Numbered from the stretch's first letter, positions 1 to 6,959 are shown. The stretch: DNA of 14,133 bases from JAUSPI01 sp964454305 (GCA_964454305.1 CAYVXX010000054.1:1-14133), one strand, 5' to 3'. A program made the numbers and translations. The notes: generated by a model not told the origin, from the sequence alone.

Positions 1-1556
1 ATAATTTCAAAAACCTTTGCCAGAATTATTGCCGGTCTACAGAAAAAGGAAGGCAGAAGTGTTATGAAAGTGACTGTTATGGGGGAAGGGAATCTGCGAG
101 ATTAAAAAAATGCGTAGTGTATGACTGTTTAAATGCTGGACTGCTTGATGCCGCATCGCCGATCATTGTGGGAGAAAATCATCTGGGCAACATCTTATGT
201 GGTCAGTTTCTGGAAAAACCCATAAGAGAAGAAGTTGCGATTCAGCGGGCCCGCGCCATTGAAATAACCGACATAGAAGGTTACTTGGAAGAACTGGGAA
301 ATATACCCATAATCAGCTGTGAGCGATTTCGCATCATTATCAATTTTATGGAAGTGATTACCCATACAATCAGTGAATTGGCATTAGAAAAATATATTTC
401 GTACAGGAATTCCCAGCGTTATGTGAACAAACTTATCAATAGCGTTTCCGATTGTATAATCTCCATGGACGTCAATGGAAAGATCTTCACGGCTAATAAA
501 GCCGGCGTTGCTATGTTTGGGTATGAAGCAGAAAAACTTATCGAACAACCTATGTTTTCGCTTTTTTCAGATGCAGCATCAATCGGTGCCTGCAAAGAGC
601 GGGTGGACTCAGGATTGAAAGGGAAAGGACACGATGAACTGAGCGCTGTTAATGCGGACGGAAAAGAATTTCCTGTACAGGTTTCTCTGTCAAAAATCTT
701 CGATGAAGCCAACGAACACTCCGGTTATGTGGCTGTATTGCGCGACATTTCTGAAGAAAAGAGAATAGAACGCATGAAAGAGGACCTTTTCGGCATGTTA
801 ACGCACGATATGGGGAATCCCATCTTATCTATAAAGAAGGCCATACAACTTCTGTTAGATGGAACTTTGGGTCCTTTGAACAAGAACCAAACGGACATTA
901 TGCGCCTGTCTCTGGGGAGCAGCCAGCAGCTCTTGGGTATGGTAACAGATATTCTGGATATTTACCGCAGTGAAAACGGTAAATTCACGCTCCATAAAGT
1001 CTTAATTGACATGAACCATATTCTGAAAGAGGGTATCAAACAGATTAAATTTCGTCTTATAAATGATAAGAGCGCTACCATCTGTTTTGAACCGGGAGCA
1101 CCTTCTGTGAATCTTCCAGGCGACGAGATCCGTCTTATGCGAATGTGCATTAATCTTTTGGATAATGCAATCAAGTTCAGCCCCCACGGGGGCGAGATAG
1201 GAGTCACTTCGACAATTATAACAGGGAGTGAAAAAGAAAAGGTCGGAACGATTATTGAACCATTGCACTATCACCATATTCAATCAGGCAAGCAGTATTT
1301 CCTGGGCACAGTTATAGACCGGGGGCTTGGAATACCTGAGCAATATCAGCAGAGTATTTTTGATAAATTTTTTATAGTTGGCTCTGGAGATGAGCGTGGA
1401 AGAAAGGGCATGGGCTTGGGTCTGGCATTTTGTAAACAGGTAGTAGAAGCTCATGGTGGATTTATCTGGGTGCAGTCACCCTTTACCGACAGTGATGGGA
1501 GAAAACAACAGGGATGTCGATTTTCTTTTACCTTGCCGATAAGCCCTGTCAATTAG
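1..1556 (+). CDS. PocR-PAS sensor histidine kinase, 5' end outside the window
   Basis: Sensor kinase expected to detect a small diol or glycerol-like ligand and phosphorylate the next gene's product. The frame stays open from base 3 to the stop at 1554-1556 (517 codons visible), so the GTG at 117 is not the true start. Codons from 3 to about 320 encode a PocR domain: spaced cysteines (codons 18, 30, 60, 126) and the G-L-x-D-A-A-x-P-I ... H-L-G-N ... C-G-Q pattern. A PAS domain follows (about 430-760), then HisKA with the phospho-acceptor His in LTHDMGNP (codon 804), then HATPase_c: N-box NLLDNAIKFSP (Asn codon 1164), G1 DRGLGIP (1317), F-box IFDKFF, G2 GMGLGL (1407). No membrane segment is visible, so it is probably cytoplasmic. 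PocR is best known from the AraC-type activator PocR of Salmonella pdu/cob; here it sits on a kinase. The kinase assignment is secure; the ligand is inferred. Confidence 0.93.
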   Translation, partial: NFKNLCQNYCRSTEKGRQKCYESDCYGGRESARLKKCVVYDCLNAGLLDAASPIIVGENHLGNILCGQFLEKPIREEVAIQRARAIEITDIEGYLEELGNIPIISCERFRIIINFMEVITHTISELALEKYISYRNSQRYVNKLINSVSDCIISMDVNGKIFTANKAGVAMFGYEAEKLIEQPMFSLFSDAASIGACKERVDSGLKGKGHDELSAVNADGKEFPVQVSLSKIFDEANEHSGYVAVLRDISEEKRIERMKEDLFGMLTHDMGNPILSIKKAIQLLLDGTLGPLNKNQTDIMRLSLGSSQQLLGMVTDILDIYRSENGKFTLHKVLIDMNHILKEGIKQIKFRLINDKSATICFEPGAPSVNLPGDEIRLMRMCINLLDNAIKFSPHGGEIGVTSTIITGSEKEKVGTIIEPLHYHHIQSGKQYFLGTVIDRGLGIPEQYQQSIFDKFFIVGSGDERGRKGMGLGLAFCKQVVEAHGGFIWVQSPFTDSDGRKQQGCRFSFTLPISPVN

Positions 1557-1601
1557 GCAGAACAAATAGTCTAACATATCCCCATCTTCATTTGAGATTC
1601 C

Positions 1602-1611
1602 AGGAGGGAGG
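1602..1611 (+). promoter_or_regulatory. ribosome binding site of the response regulator
   Basis: AGGAGGGAGG lies two bases before the ATG at 1614. The last usable core (AGGAGG) gives normal spacing and fixes this start. The gap to the kinase stop is 57 bases, so the pair is probably co-transcribed. Confidence 0.7.
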
Positions 1612-1613
1612 AC

Positions 1614-2249
1614 ATGGGTGCGGAGAGTGTAATAAAAGTTTTTCTCGCAGATGATCACCCACTGCTTCGCGCTGGTTTGAGAATCAGCCTGGGTGAGAAA
1701 AGCGACATAAAACTTATTGGTGAAGCAGGAGATGGTTTTAGCGCAGTTGAAAAAATTATGGCCAACCCTCCGGATGTCTCTTTAATAGATGTGGATATGC
1801 CGGGGCTTTCAGGTATTGGTGTCATTCGTATATTACGTAAATCGATTCCTCAAATGAAAATTTTAGTACTTTCCACGTATAATGACGACAATTATATTCA
1901 GGATGCAATGGCGGCCGGTGCTGATGGATATGTGTTAAAATGTGTTGGAATCGAAGAGCTGGAGAGAATCATCAAGTCTTTTTATGCCGGCAAGCCGGGG
2001 GTGTCACCTTACTTGGTAAACCTGAGTATTGATAATTCTTCAGGTGTAAAAGAGCAAGATTATGGTCTGACTGTTAGAGAAAAGGAGGTACTAAAAGCCA
2101 TTGCCGAGGGGAAAGAGAATAAAGAGATTTCCCAAGCGCTTTTCATAAGTACTGAAACCGTAAAAAGCCACGCCAAGAATATATATAAAAAATTAAAAGT
2201 AAAAAATCGTGCTGAAGCTGTCAGAATCGCTATAAAAAAAAGTTGTTGA
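1614..2249 (+). CDS. NarL/LuxR-family response regulator
   Basis: Transcription factor that is the likely partner of the upstream kinase (211 aa, normal for the NarL/FixJ class). Receiver domain, residues about 7-122: acidic pair D13/D14, phospho-acceptor D59 in the motif LIDVDMPG, Ser/Thr switch at S87-T88, conserved K109 in GYVLK. C-terminal LuxR-type helix-turn-helix, residues about 153-205: LTVREKEVLKAIAEGKENKE, then SQALFISTETVKSHAKNIYK and the NRAEAV ending, all standard for the fold. It lies 507 bases upstream of the gldA-pdu genes and is the obvious candidate to activate them in response to the PocR ligand. No target site is proven. No aspartate or lysine of the phosphorylation site is missing, so it should be phosphorylatable. 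Confidence 0.93.
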   Translation: MGAESVIKVFLADDHPLLRAGLRISLGEKSDIKLIGEAGDGFSAVEKIMANPPDVSLIDVDMPGLSGIGVIRILRKSIPQMKILVLSTYNDDNYIQDAMAAGADGYVLKCVGIEELERIIKSFYAGKPGVSPYLVNLSIDNSSGVKEQDYGLTVREKEVLKAIAEGKENKEISQALFISTETVKSHAKNIYKKLKVKNRAEAVRIAIKKSC

Positions 2250-2383
2250 GTTATGGTGTAAGTCTCTGTATTCAAGAGTATATTGCAAAATAGTATCGAA
2301 TATTTTTTCGAATTGTTTGGTTCTAAAGAAAAAACTCGTCATCTGAATTTAGTTTTTATCACTCTTTCCCCCCCCAAATTTCC

Positions 2384-2413
2384 CCCCTATCAGGGGTTAA
2401 AAATCCCCCTTTT
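2384..2413 (+). terminator. possible terminator with competing hairpins after the two-component genes
   Basis: AGGGG (2392-2396) can pair with the preceding CCCCT (2384-2388, loop of 3) or with the following CCCCT (2406-2410, loop of 9), which runs into a T-stretch (2410-2413). The second form looks like a weak intrinsic terminator; the first would prevent it. It sits about 135 bases after the regulator stop. Stems are only 5 bp, so this could be incidental to the C-runs. Confidence 0.3.
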
Positions 2414-2534
2414 GCATGATTGAAAATTACGGCAGATATTTTTATCTTTAAGTTGGGTAATTTCGGTTTTAGCTCACGTTTTAATCCTCAAGCGCACTTT
2501 CTTAGCAATCAAGTACGCGGGTGTTAATGCTACA

Positions 2535-2562
2535 TTCATGAAGCTTGTATTCTCATTATAAT
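2535..2562 (+). promoter_or_regulatory. candidate sigma-70 promoter upstream of gldA
   Basis: A perfect -10 hexamer TATAAT (2557-2562) stands 16 bases after a poor -35 (TTCATG, 2535-2540). A second TATAAT is at 2599-2604 without a convincing -35. A weak -35 is what an activator-dependent promoter would have, which fits control by the upstream response regulator. In this AT-rich stretch a chance match is also possible. Confidence 0.3.
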
Positions 2563-2661
2563 TTTCTTCAAAGTAATTTCAGTCTCTTTTTATAACCGTA
2601 TAATTACCGCAATAGTTAAGACTTAGTTACGTAATATCAGGTAGTTTGGGGTTTCTTGGAA

Positions 2662-2687
2662 GAATTAGCCTAAATTTTGTGAATTAG
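2662..2687 (+). repeat. GAATTAG direct repeat upstream of gldA
   Basis: GAATTAG occurs at 2662-2668 and 2681-2687, 19 bases apart start to start, close to two helical turns. Same-face direct repeats are typical of dimeric regulators. The motif is AT-rich and short, so support is weak. Confidence 0.25.
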
Positions 2688-2756
2688 TTGTGCAGAGGTT
2701 TTATTTTTTCACGGCTCGCGCGCAACAATAACAACAAATCAGAAAGGGGGAACAAA

Positions 2757-3866
2757 ATGAGTCGAATGTTATTAGCACCAGGCAGGTATATTCAAGGGGC
2801 AGGAGCCATCAATGAAATTGGTCCACACGCCGCGAGAATAGGTTCCAAGGCTTTATTGATCGGGGGGGAAATAGGCATGTCTGTTTCTGGTCAAGCAATT
2901 CAAGAAAGCCTTGGTAAAGAGAGCATTGGCTGCTACCAGGAACATTTCAATGGCGAGAGTTCGGATAACGAGATCAACCGACTTATAGACATTGCAAAAT
3001 CCAACAAGGCTGATCTTATTATCGCTGCGGGGGGCGGCAAGGTTATCGATACCGGTAAGGCGGTAGCTTACAATATGAAGGTACCGGTTATAATTGTGCC
3101 CACGATTGCTGCTACTGATGCTCCCTGTTCGGCTTTGTCAGTTATTTATACAGATGAAGGCGTTTTCGAACGATACTTAGTGTTACCTACAAACCCTAAT
3201 TGTGTTCTGGTGGATACTGCAATCATAGCAAAAGCTCCTGTCCGCTTTTTGGTTTCCGGAATGGGAGATGCTTTGGCTACCTTCTGGGAAGCAGACACCT
3301 GTGCCAAGAGCTGCAAGCCTAATGCCCTTACCGGAGAAGCTCCCCCCACCTTGGCTTCAATCGCCATAGCGCGGCTTTGTTATGATACTCTTTTGGAACA
3401 TGGTTATTTCGCGAAGTTGGCGGTAGAGAAGGGGGTCGTGACGCCATCGGTCGAAGCGGTTGTGGAAGCCAACACGCTACTCAGTGGTTTGGGCTTTGAA
3501 AGTGGTGGCCTTGCTGCAGCCCATTCAGTTCATAATGGGTTTACGGCTCTGGAGGCATCCCACGCTAAACTGCATGGTGAAAAAGTCGCTTTTGGCACGC
3601 TTACTCAGTTAATATTAGAAGGTCGGCCATCAGAAGACATTTACGATGTAATGGATTTCTGTCTTAAGGTGGGTTTGGGGGTTTGTTTGGAAGATATGGG
3701 TCTCACACACCCGACACGCGAAGAAATAAGGCTGGTCGCTGAAGCAACAACGGCTGCGGGTGAAACCATCCATGCAACCTGGTTTCCCGTAACGGCAGGA
3801 ATGGTGGAGGATGCCATTTGGGCGGCAGACGCCTTAGGATCTGAGTATAAGGAGGATATGAGCTAA
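2757..3866 (+). CDS. gldA: glycerol dehydrogenase (NAD+, zinc)
   Basis: Oxidises glycerol to dihydroxyacetone with NAD+ (iron/zinc alcohol dehydrogenase superfamily, cytoplasmic). At 369 aa it matches GldA (about 367 aa). The N-terminus MLLAPGRYIQGAGAI is typical. NAD-binding loop GGGKVIDTGKA is at residues 92-102. The predicted metal ligands are all present: D171 in GMGDALATFWEA, H256 in GLAAAHSVHNG, H273 in KLHGEKVAFG. The start at 2757 is chosen because AAAGGGGG (2743-2750) lies just before it. A longer in-frame GTG start at 2688 would add an atypical Asn-rich stretch and lacks a good site. No encapsulation helix is seen at either end, so it may act outside the compartment. As first gene of a diol-dehydratase operon it points to glycerol as substrate. 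It might instead act as a general diol dehydrogenase that recycles NAD(H). Confidence 0.93.
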   Translation: MSRMLLAPGRYIQGAGAINEIGPHAARIGSKALLIGGEIGMSVSGQAIQESLGKESIGCYQEHFNGESSDNEINRLIDIAKSNKADLIIAAGGGKVIDTGKAVAYNMKVPVIIVPTIAATDAPCSALSVIYTDEGVFERYLVLPTNPNCVLVDTAIIAKAPVRFLVSGMGDALATFWEADTCAKSCKPNALTGEAPPTLASIAIARLCYDTLLEHGYFAKLAVEKGVVTPSVEAVVEANTLLSGLGFESGGLAAAHSVHNGFTALEASHAKLHGEKVAFGTLTQLILEGRPSEDIYDVMDFCLKVGLGVCLEDMGLTHPTREEIRLVAEATTAAGETIHATWFPVTAGMVEDAIWAADALGSEYKEDMS

Positions 3867-4016
3867 ATAGGGTTACTTCCAGTTTCATAAGTGTCGGCAT
3901 ATTGAATGAATTCTGCTTTCAAGTTACCGTCCGGGTACCCCGGCTGATTCCATGGGTCGGCTATGCTACCTGATTTGCTTGAAAAACAAACTGCTAATGC
4001 TAATGAATAAAAAATT

Positions 4017-4057
4017 GATATCAGGGGGCAGCAATGCCCCCATGATATCGTTTTCAG
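4017..4057 (+). terminator. strong GCAA-loop hairpin between gldA and pduA
   Basis: GATATCAGGGGGCA (4017-4030) pairs with TGCCCCC-A-TGATATC (4035-4049), giving 14 bp with a single bulged A (4042) and a GCAA tetraloop (4031-4034). The loop belongs to the stable GNRA class. TTTT (4051-4054) follows, and a further broken T-run (CAGTTTTGAATTT) comes after it. This fits an intrinsic terminator or attenuator. Because it is only 39 bases before pduA, a partial terminator, or a cleavage/stability element that sets gldA versus shell mRNA levels, is just as possible. Confidence 0.6.
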
Positions 4058-4088
4058 TTTTGAATTTAATACACAGGAGGAGTAAATA

Positions 4089-4376
4089 ATGACTAAAGAA
4101 GCTTTAGGAATGATCGAAACCAGAGGATTAGTTGCCAACATCGAAGCGTCGGACGCAATGGTAAAGGCGGCTAATGTAGTGTTAATTGGACAGAAACAAA
4201 TCGGTGCTGGTCTTGTGACAGCCATGGTCCGCGGGGATGTTGGGGCAGTCAAAGCAGCCACGGATGCAGGTGCGGCTGCGGCTGCAAAGGTCGGTGAAGT
4301 AATCTCCGTGCACGTGATTCCAAGACCGCATGAAGATGTGGAAAAGCTTCTGCCTAAAACACCCAAAGGTGAATAG
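4089..4376 (+). CDS. pduA: BMC-H hexameric shell protein, PduA/PduJ type
   Basis: Major facet protein of the microcompartment shell. It is 95 aa with one BMC domain over nearly all of its length. The sequence is close to Salmonella PduA throughout: LGMIETRGLVANIEASDAM at the N-terminus, VRGDVGAVKAATDAGAAAA in the middle, and VISVHVIPRPHEDVEKLLPK at the end. The hexamer edge residues K26 and R79 are conserved. The pore loop differs: the usual K-I-G-S-G is Q37-I-G-A40-G, so the pore-lining Ser is Ala. A clear site (AGGAGGAG at 4076-4083) precedes the ATG. PduA and PduJ cannot be separated by sequence alone; position next to pduB favours PduA. The gene is the first of the tightly spaced pdu block. 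Confidence 0.95.
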   Translation: MTKEALGMIETRGLVANIEASDAMVKAANVVLIGQKQIGAGLVTAMVRGDVGAVKAATDAGAAAAAKVGEVISVHVIPRPHEDVEKLLPKTPKGE

Positions 4377-4380
4377 AATC

Positions 4381-4398
4381 TGTTAAGCATTATTAACA
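4381..4398 (+). repeat. small inverted repeat between pduA and pduB
   Basis: TGTTAA (4381-4386) and TTAACA (4393-4398) are perfect inverted copies around GCATTA. It is a 6-bp, AT-rich stem with no T-run after it. It could be a weak mRNA hairpin or an operator; no function is shown. Confidence 0.3.
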
Positions 4399-4437
4399 CA
4401 CTTATTGGACATAACTTAGGATAGGAGGAAATGTCCT

Positions 4438-5247
4438 ATGGAAGAACAATTAATCAATAAAGTTATGAAAGAAGTAATGAAGCGTGTGAGTTCCGGCTCT
4501 CCTGCCGAGACGAAACCTGCAGAAGAAAAAAAGGGCATTTCTAATATGTCCGCAGATCTGGTGCAGATAACCGAGTTCGTTGGGGTCAGCATGGGGGATA
4601 CCCAGGGGATTGTTATCGCAAATCTGGATCCCGTCATTCACAAGCTTTTCGGGTTTGATGAAAAGTACCGTGCCATTGGCGTTATTGGCGGTCGTATTGG
4701 TGCTGGTCCTCAACTCATGGCGGCGGATGAGGCTGTCAAGGCGACTAATACCGAAGTCATACTCATTGAAATGCCCAGAGATTGCAAAGGTGGCGCAGGC
4801 CACGGTAATTTGATCATATTTGGTGCTGAGGATGTTTCGGACGCACGCCGTGCAGTGGAAGTTACAATTGATGTGTTGCCCAAGTACTTTGGGGATGTGT
4901 ATGCAAATGACCAAGGATATACTGAAAATCAATACACCGCCCGGGCAAGCAAATGTTTGAAAAAGGCGGTAGGTGCACATGAAGGTAGGGCTTTCGGTTT
5001 GATTCTTGGCGCTCCCGCGGTCATTGGTATGCTGATGATTGATACGGCAGTCAAGGCTGCAAATGTTGAAGTTCTGGGGTATGCCTCACCTGCGCATGGA
5101 ACATCCCTGACCAACGAGGTGTTTATCATGGTTACAGGTGATTCTGGTGCCGTTCGCCAGGCCGTGATCGCCGGCAGGGAAGTTGGAAATAAGCTTCTGA
5201 GCGCATGGGGTGAAAAACCCAAGTCGCTAGGTACTCCATACATATAG
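4438..5247 (+). CDS. pduB: BMC-T tandem-domain shell protein PduB
   Basis: Trimeric, pseudo-hexameric shell protein with two fused BMC domains, among the most abundant Pdu shell parts. It is 269 aa (Salmonella PduB 270). Residues 1-36 form an N-terminal extension starting with the amphipathic helix EEQLINKVMKEVMKRV, the region known in PduB to link shell and enzyme core. Domain 1 spans about 45-155 with the family motifs GVIGGRIGAGPQLMAADEAV and PRDCKGGAGHGNLIIFGAED. Domain 2 follows (about 160-255) with FGDVYAND, QYTARAS, NVEVLGYASPAHGTSLTNE and GDSGAVRQAV. A strong site (AGGAGGAAA, 4423-4431) precedes the ATG. Met37 (codon 4546) sits at about the position where the shorter PduB' form starts in Salmonella and has its own possible site, so two products are likely. 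Confidence 0.95.
   Translation: MEEQLINKVMKEVMKRVSSGSPAETKPAEEKKGISNMSADLVQITEFVGVSMGDTQGIVIANLDPVIHKLFGFDEKYRAIGVIGGRIGAGPQLMAADEAVKATNTEVILIEMPRDCKGGAGHGNLIIFGAEDVSDARRAVEVTIDVLPKYFGDVYANDQGYTENQYTARASKCLKKAVGAHEGRAFGLILGAPAVIGMLMIDTAVKAANVEVLGYASPAHGTSLTNEVFIMVTGDSGAVRQAVIAGREVGNKLLSAWGEKPKSLGTPYI
4531..4548 (+). promoter_or_regulatory. candidate internal ribosome binding site and start for PduB'
   Basis: AAGGG (4531-4535), preceded by a run of A, lies 10 bases before an in-frame ATG (4546-4548). Starting there gives a 233-residue protein lacking the N-terminal helix, equivalent to PduB' in Salmonella, which starts at residue 38. The match to a known dual-start gene makes this more than a chance ATG. 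Confidence 0.5.
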
Positions 5248-5264
5248 TTGGGGGGTGAAAGAAG

Positions 5265-6932
5265 ATGGTGAGAAGGCAAAAACGCTTCGAGGTACTTGAA
5301 AAACGTGCCGTTAATCAGGACGGCTTTATTAAAGAGTGGATCGATGTGGGTCTGGTTGCCATGGACAGCCCCAATGATCCAGAACCATCAATTAAAATAA
5401 CAAATGGCAAGGTCATCGAAATGGACGGTAAATCCCGTAAAGATTTCGACATGATCGATACATGGATTGCGGATCATACCATAGTCGCCGATGTGGCTGA
5501 AGAAGCAATGGCGTTGGATTCACTGGATATTGCGCGCATGTTGGTAGATATTAATGTACCGAGAGCAGAAATCGTGCGATTGTCTGTCGGCATGACGCCA
5601 GCCAAATATGTGGATATTCTTAAAAGGATGAACGTGGTCGAACTCATGATGGCCATGCAAAAATTACGTCCCAGACGCACTCCATCCAACCAGGCCCATG
5701 TAACCAATGTCAAAGACACTCCTGCCCTTCTGGCTGCTGATGCGGCAGAGGCTGCCTATCGGGGATTCAGCGAGCTTGAGACCACCGTTGGCGTAGGGCG
5801 TTATGCACCAATGAATGCCCTTTCCATTTTAGTGGGTTCACAAACAGGTCGGCCAGGGGTCCTCACCCAGTGTGCGGTGGAAGAATCTTTAGAACTTACC
5901 ATGGGAATGCGTGGGCTTACGGCCTATGCTGAAACGGTTTCCGTTTATGGAACCGAACAGGTCTTTATGGACGGGGATGATACTCCATGGTCCAAGGCGT
6001 TTCTGGCCTCTGCTTACGCATCAAGAGGGCTTAAGATGAGGTTTACATCCGGTACCGGATCTGAGGTACAAATGGGGTACGCTGAAGGAAAATCAATGCT
6101 GTATCTGGAAATCCGGTGTGTAATGATTACCAAGGGCGCTGGTGTACAGGGCCTGCAGAATGGCTCCATCAGTGTCGTCGGCGTACCGGGGGCAGTGCCG
6201 GCGGGAGTTCGCACCATGCTGGCGGAAAATATTGCCACGGTTCTTAATGACATGGAAGTAGCATCGGGCAATGATCAAACCTTCACACATTCTCCAATTC
6301 GCAATACTGCACGCATGCTCATGCAGTTTCTCCCGGGTACCGATTTGATTTTCTCGGGCTATAGCGCAGTGCCAAACTATGACAACATGTTTGCAGGATC
6401 CACCCATGACTGTGATGACTATGACGACATGCTCGTCTTACAGCGGGACCTTCAGGTTGATATGTCCTTGCGCCCGGTGAAAGAAGAAGACGTCATCGCT
6501 ATCCGTAACAAGGGTGCCATGGCACTACAGGCGGTTTTTGATGAACTGAGACTTCCACCCATTACAGATGATGAGGTTGATGCCGCAACTTATGCTCATG
6601 GCAGTAAAGATATGCCCGACCGAAATGTTCCCGAGGATCTTCGGTCTATAGACGAACTTATGAAACGCGAAATCACCGGTCTGGATGTTGTTCTCGCCTT
6701 AGCAAAACATGGGTTCAATGATGTTGCCCAGAGTGTTCTCAATATGCTCAAAGGAAAGGTAAGCGGAGATTACCTGCAAACATCGGCCATCTTTGATGAA
6801 AATTTCAATGTGGTGGCTGCCATCAATGACCTAAACGATTATGAAGGTCCTGGTACGGGTTACCGCCTGGAAGGCGAAAGATGGGAGCTCTTAAAAGATA
6901 TTCGTGCAGCTATCAGCCCTGAGGATGTATAG
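5265..6932 (+). CDS. pduC: B12-dependent glycerol/diol dehydratase, large subunit
   Basis: Catalytic alpha subunit, a TIM barrel that binds substrate and converts 1,2-propanediol to propionaldehyde or glycerol to 3-hydroxypropionaldehyde by a radical route. It is 555 aa (family 554-555). Active-site residues known from the Klebsiella enzyme are present with a +2 offset: Q143 and H145 (SNQAHVTNVK), E172, E223 (AYAETVSVYGT), Q298 (GLQNG), D337 and Q338 (SGNDQTFTHS), S364 (SGYSAVPNYDNM). The C-terminal third (NMLKGKVSGDYLQTSAIF, NDYEGPGTGYR) reads more like glycerol dehydratase DhaB1 than PduC. Some otherwise constant stretches differ (SVVGVPGAVPAG at 303-314; THDCDDYDDM at 380-389). The start is ATG 5265 or the adjacent GTG 5268; GGGGGTG upstream serves either. 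No N-terminal encapsulation helix is seen, so it would be carried in by the D/E subunits. Confidence 0.96.
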   Translation: MVRRQKRFEVLEKRAVNQDGFIKEWIDVGLVAMDSPNDPEPSIKITNGKVIEMDGKSRKDFDMIDTWIADHTIVADVAEEAMALDSLDIARMLVDINVPRAEIVRLSVGMTPAKYVDILKRMNVVELMMAMQKLRPRRTPSNQAHVTNVKDTPALLAADAAEAAYRGFSELETTVGVGRYAPMNALSILVGSQTGRPGVLTQCAVEESLELTMGMRGLTAYAETVSVYGTEQVFMDGDDTPWSKAFLASAYASRGLKMRFTSGTGSEVQMGYAEGKSMLYLEIRCVMITKGAGVQGLQNGSISVVGVPGAVPAGVRTMLAENIATVLNDMEVASGNDQTFTHSPIRNTARMLMQFLPGTDLIFSGYSAVPNYDNMFAGSTHDCDDYDDMLVLQRDLQVDMSLRPVKEEDVIAIRNKGAMALQAVFDELRLPPITDDEVDAATYAHGSKDMPDRNVPEDLRSIDELMKREITGLDVVLALAKHGFNDVAQSVLNMLKGKVSGDYLQTSAIFDENFNVVAAINDLNDYEGPGTGYRLEGERWELLKDIRAAISPEDV

Positions 6933-6959
6933 GGCTGTTCAGGGGAGGAAATGTGAAAA

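Larger units (their letters stand above)
2250..2756 (+). other. 507-base intergenic control region
   Basis: AT-rich gap between the regulator pair and gldA; I find no credible gene on either strand. It contains C-tracts with a short G-tract (2368-2410), two perfect TATAAT hexamers (2557-2562 and 2599-2604), a GAATTAG direct repeat (2662-2668 and 2681-2687) and a small TCGAA/TTCGA inverted repeat (2296-2300 and 2307-2311). No cobalamin-riboswitch core and no sigma-54 -24/-12 pair was seen. Its length suggests it carries the operon promoter and the binding sites for the response regulator. Confidence 0.6.

Noticed and set aside
2688..2756. GTG at 2688 as a longer start for gldA
   Set aside because: It has no good ribosome site and adds an Asn-rich stretch foreign to GldA. 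ATG 2757 has AAAGGGGG at the right distance and gives the family length.
2250..2756. Cobalamin riboswitch upstream of a B12-dependent operon
   Set aside because: I looked for the conserved B12-box core (GCCACTG-like) and the usual multi-stem layout and did not see them; a covariance-model search would settle it.
2250..2756. Sigma-54 promoter
   Set aside because: No GG-N10-GC pair resembling TGGCAC-N5-TTGC was found, and the regulator is NarL-type rather than a sigma-54 activator with an AAA domain.
3867..4010. Remnant of a gene between gldA and pduA
   Set aside because: No frame gives a recognisable fragment on either strand; the only structure is a short GGGTACCC palindrome (3933-3940) and the downstream hairpin.
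3863..4399. 178-codon open frame on the minus strand across the gldA-pduA gap and pduA
   Set aside because: It is antisense to the clear PduA reading frame, has low-complexity Ala/Ser-rich composition and no recognisable domain; it is open because of codon bias on the other strand.
4450..4980. 176-codon open frame on the minus strand within pduB
   Set aside because: It is fully antisense to the well-supported pduB and shows no protein-family character.
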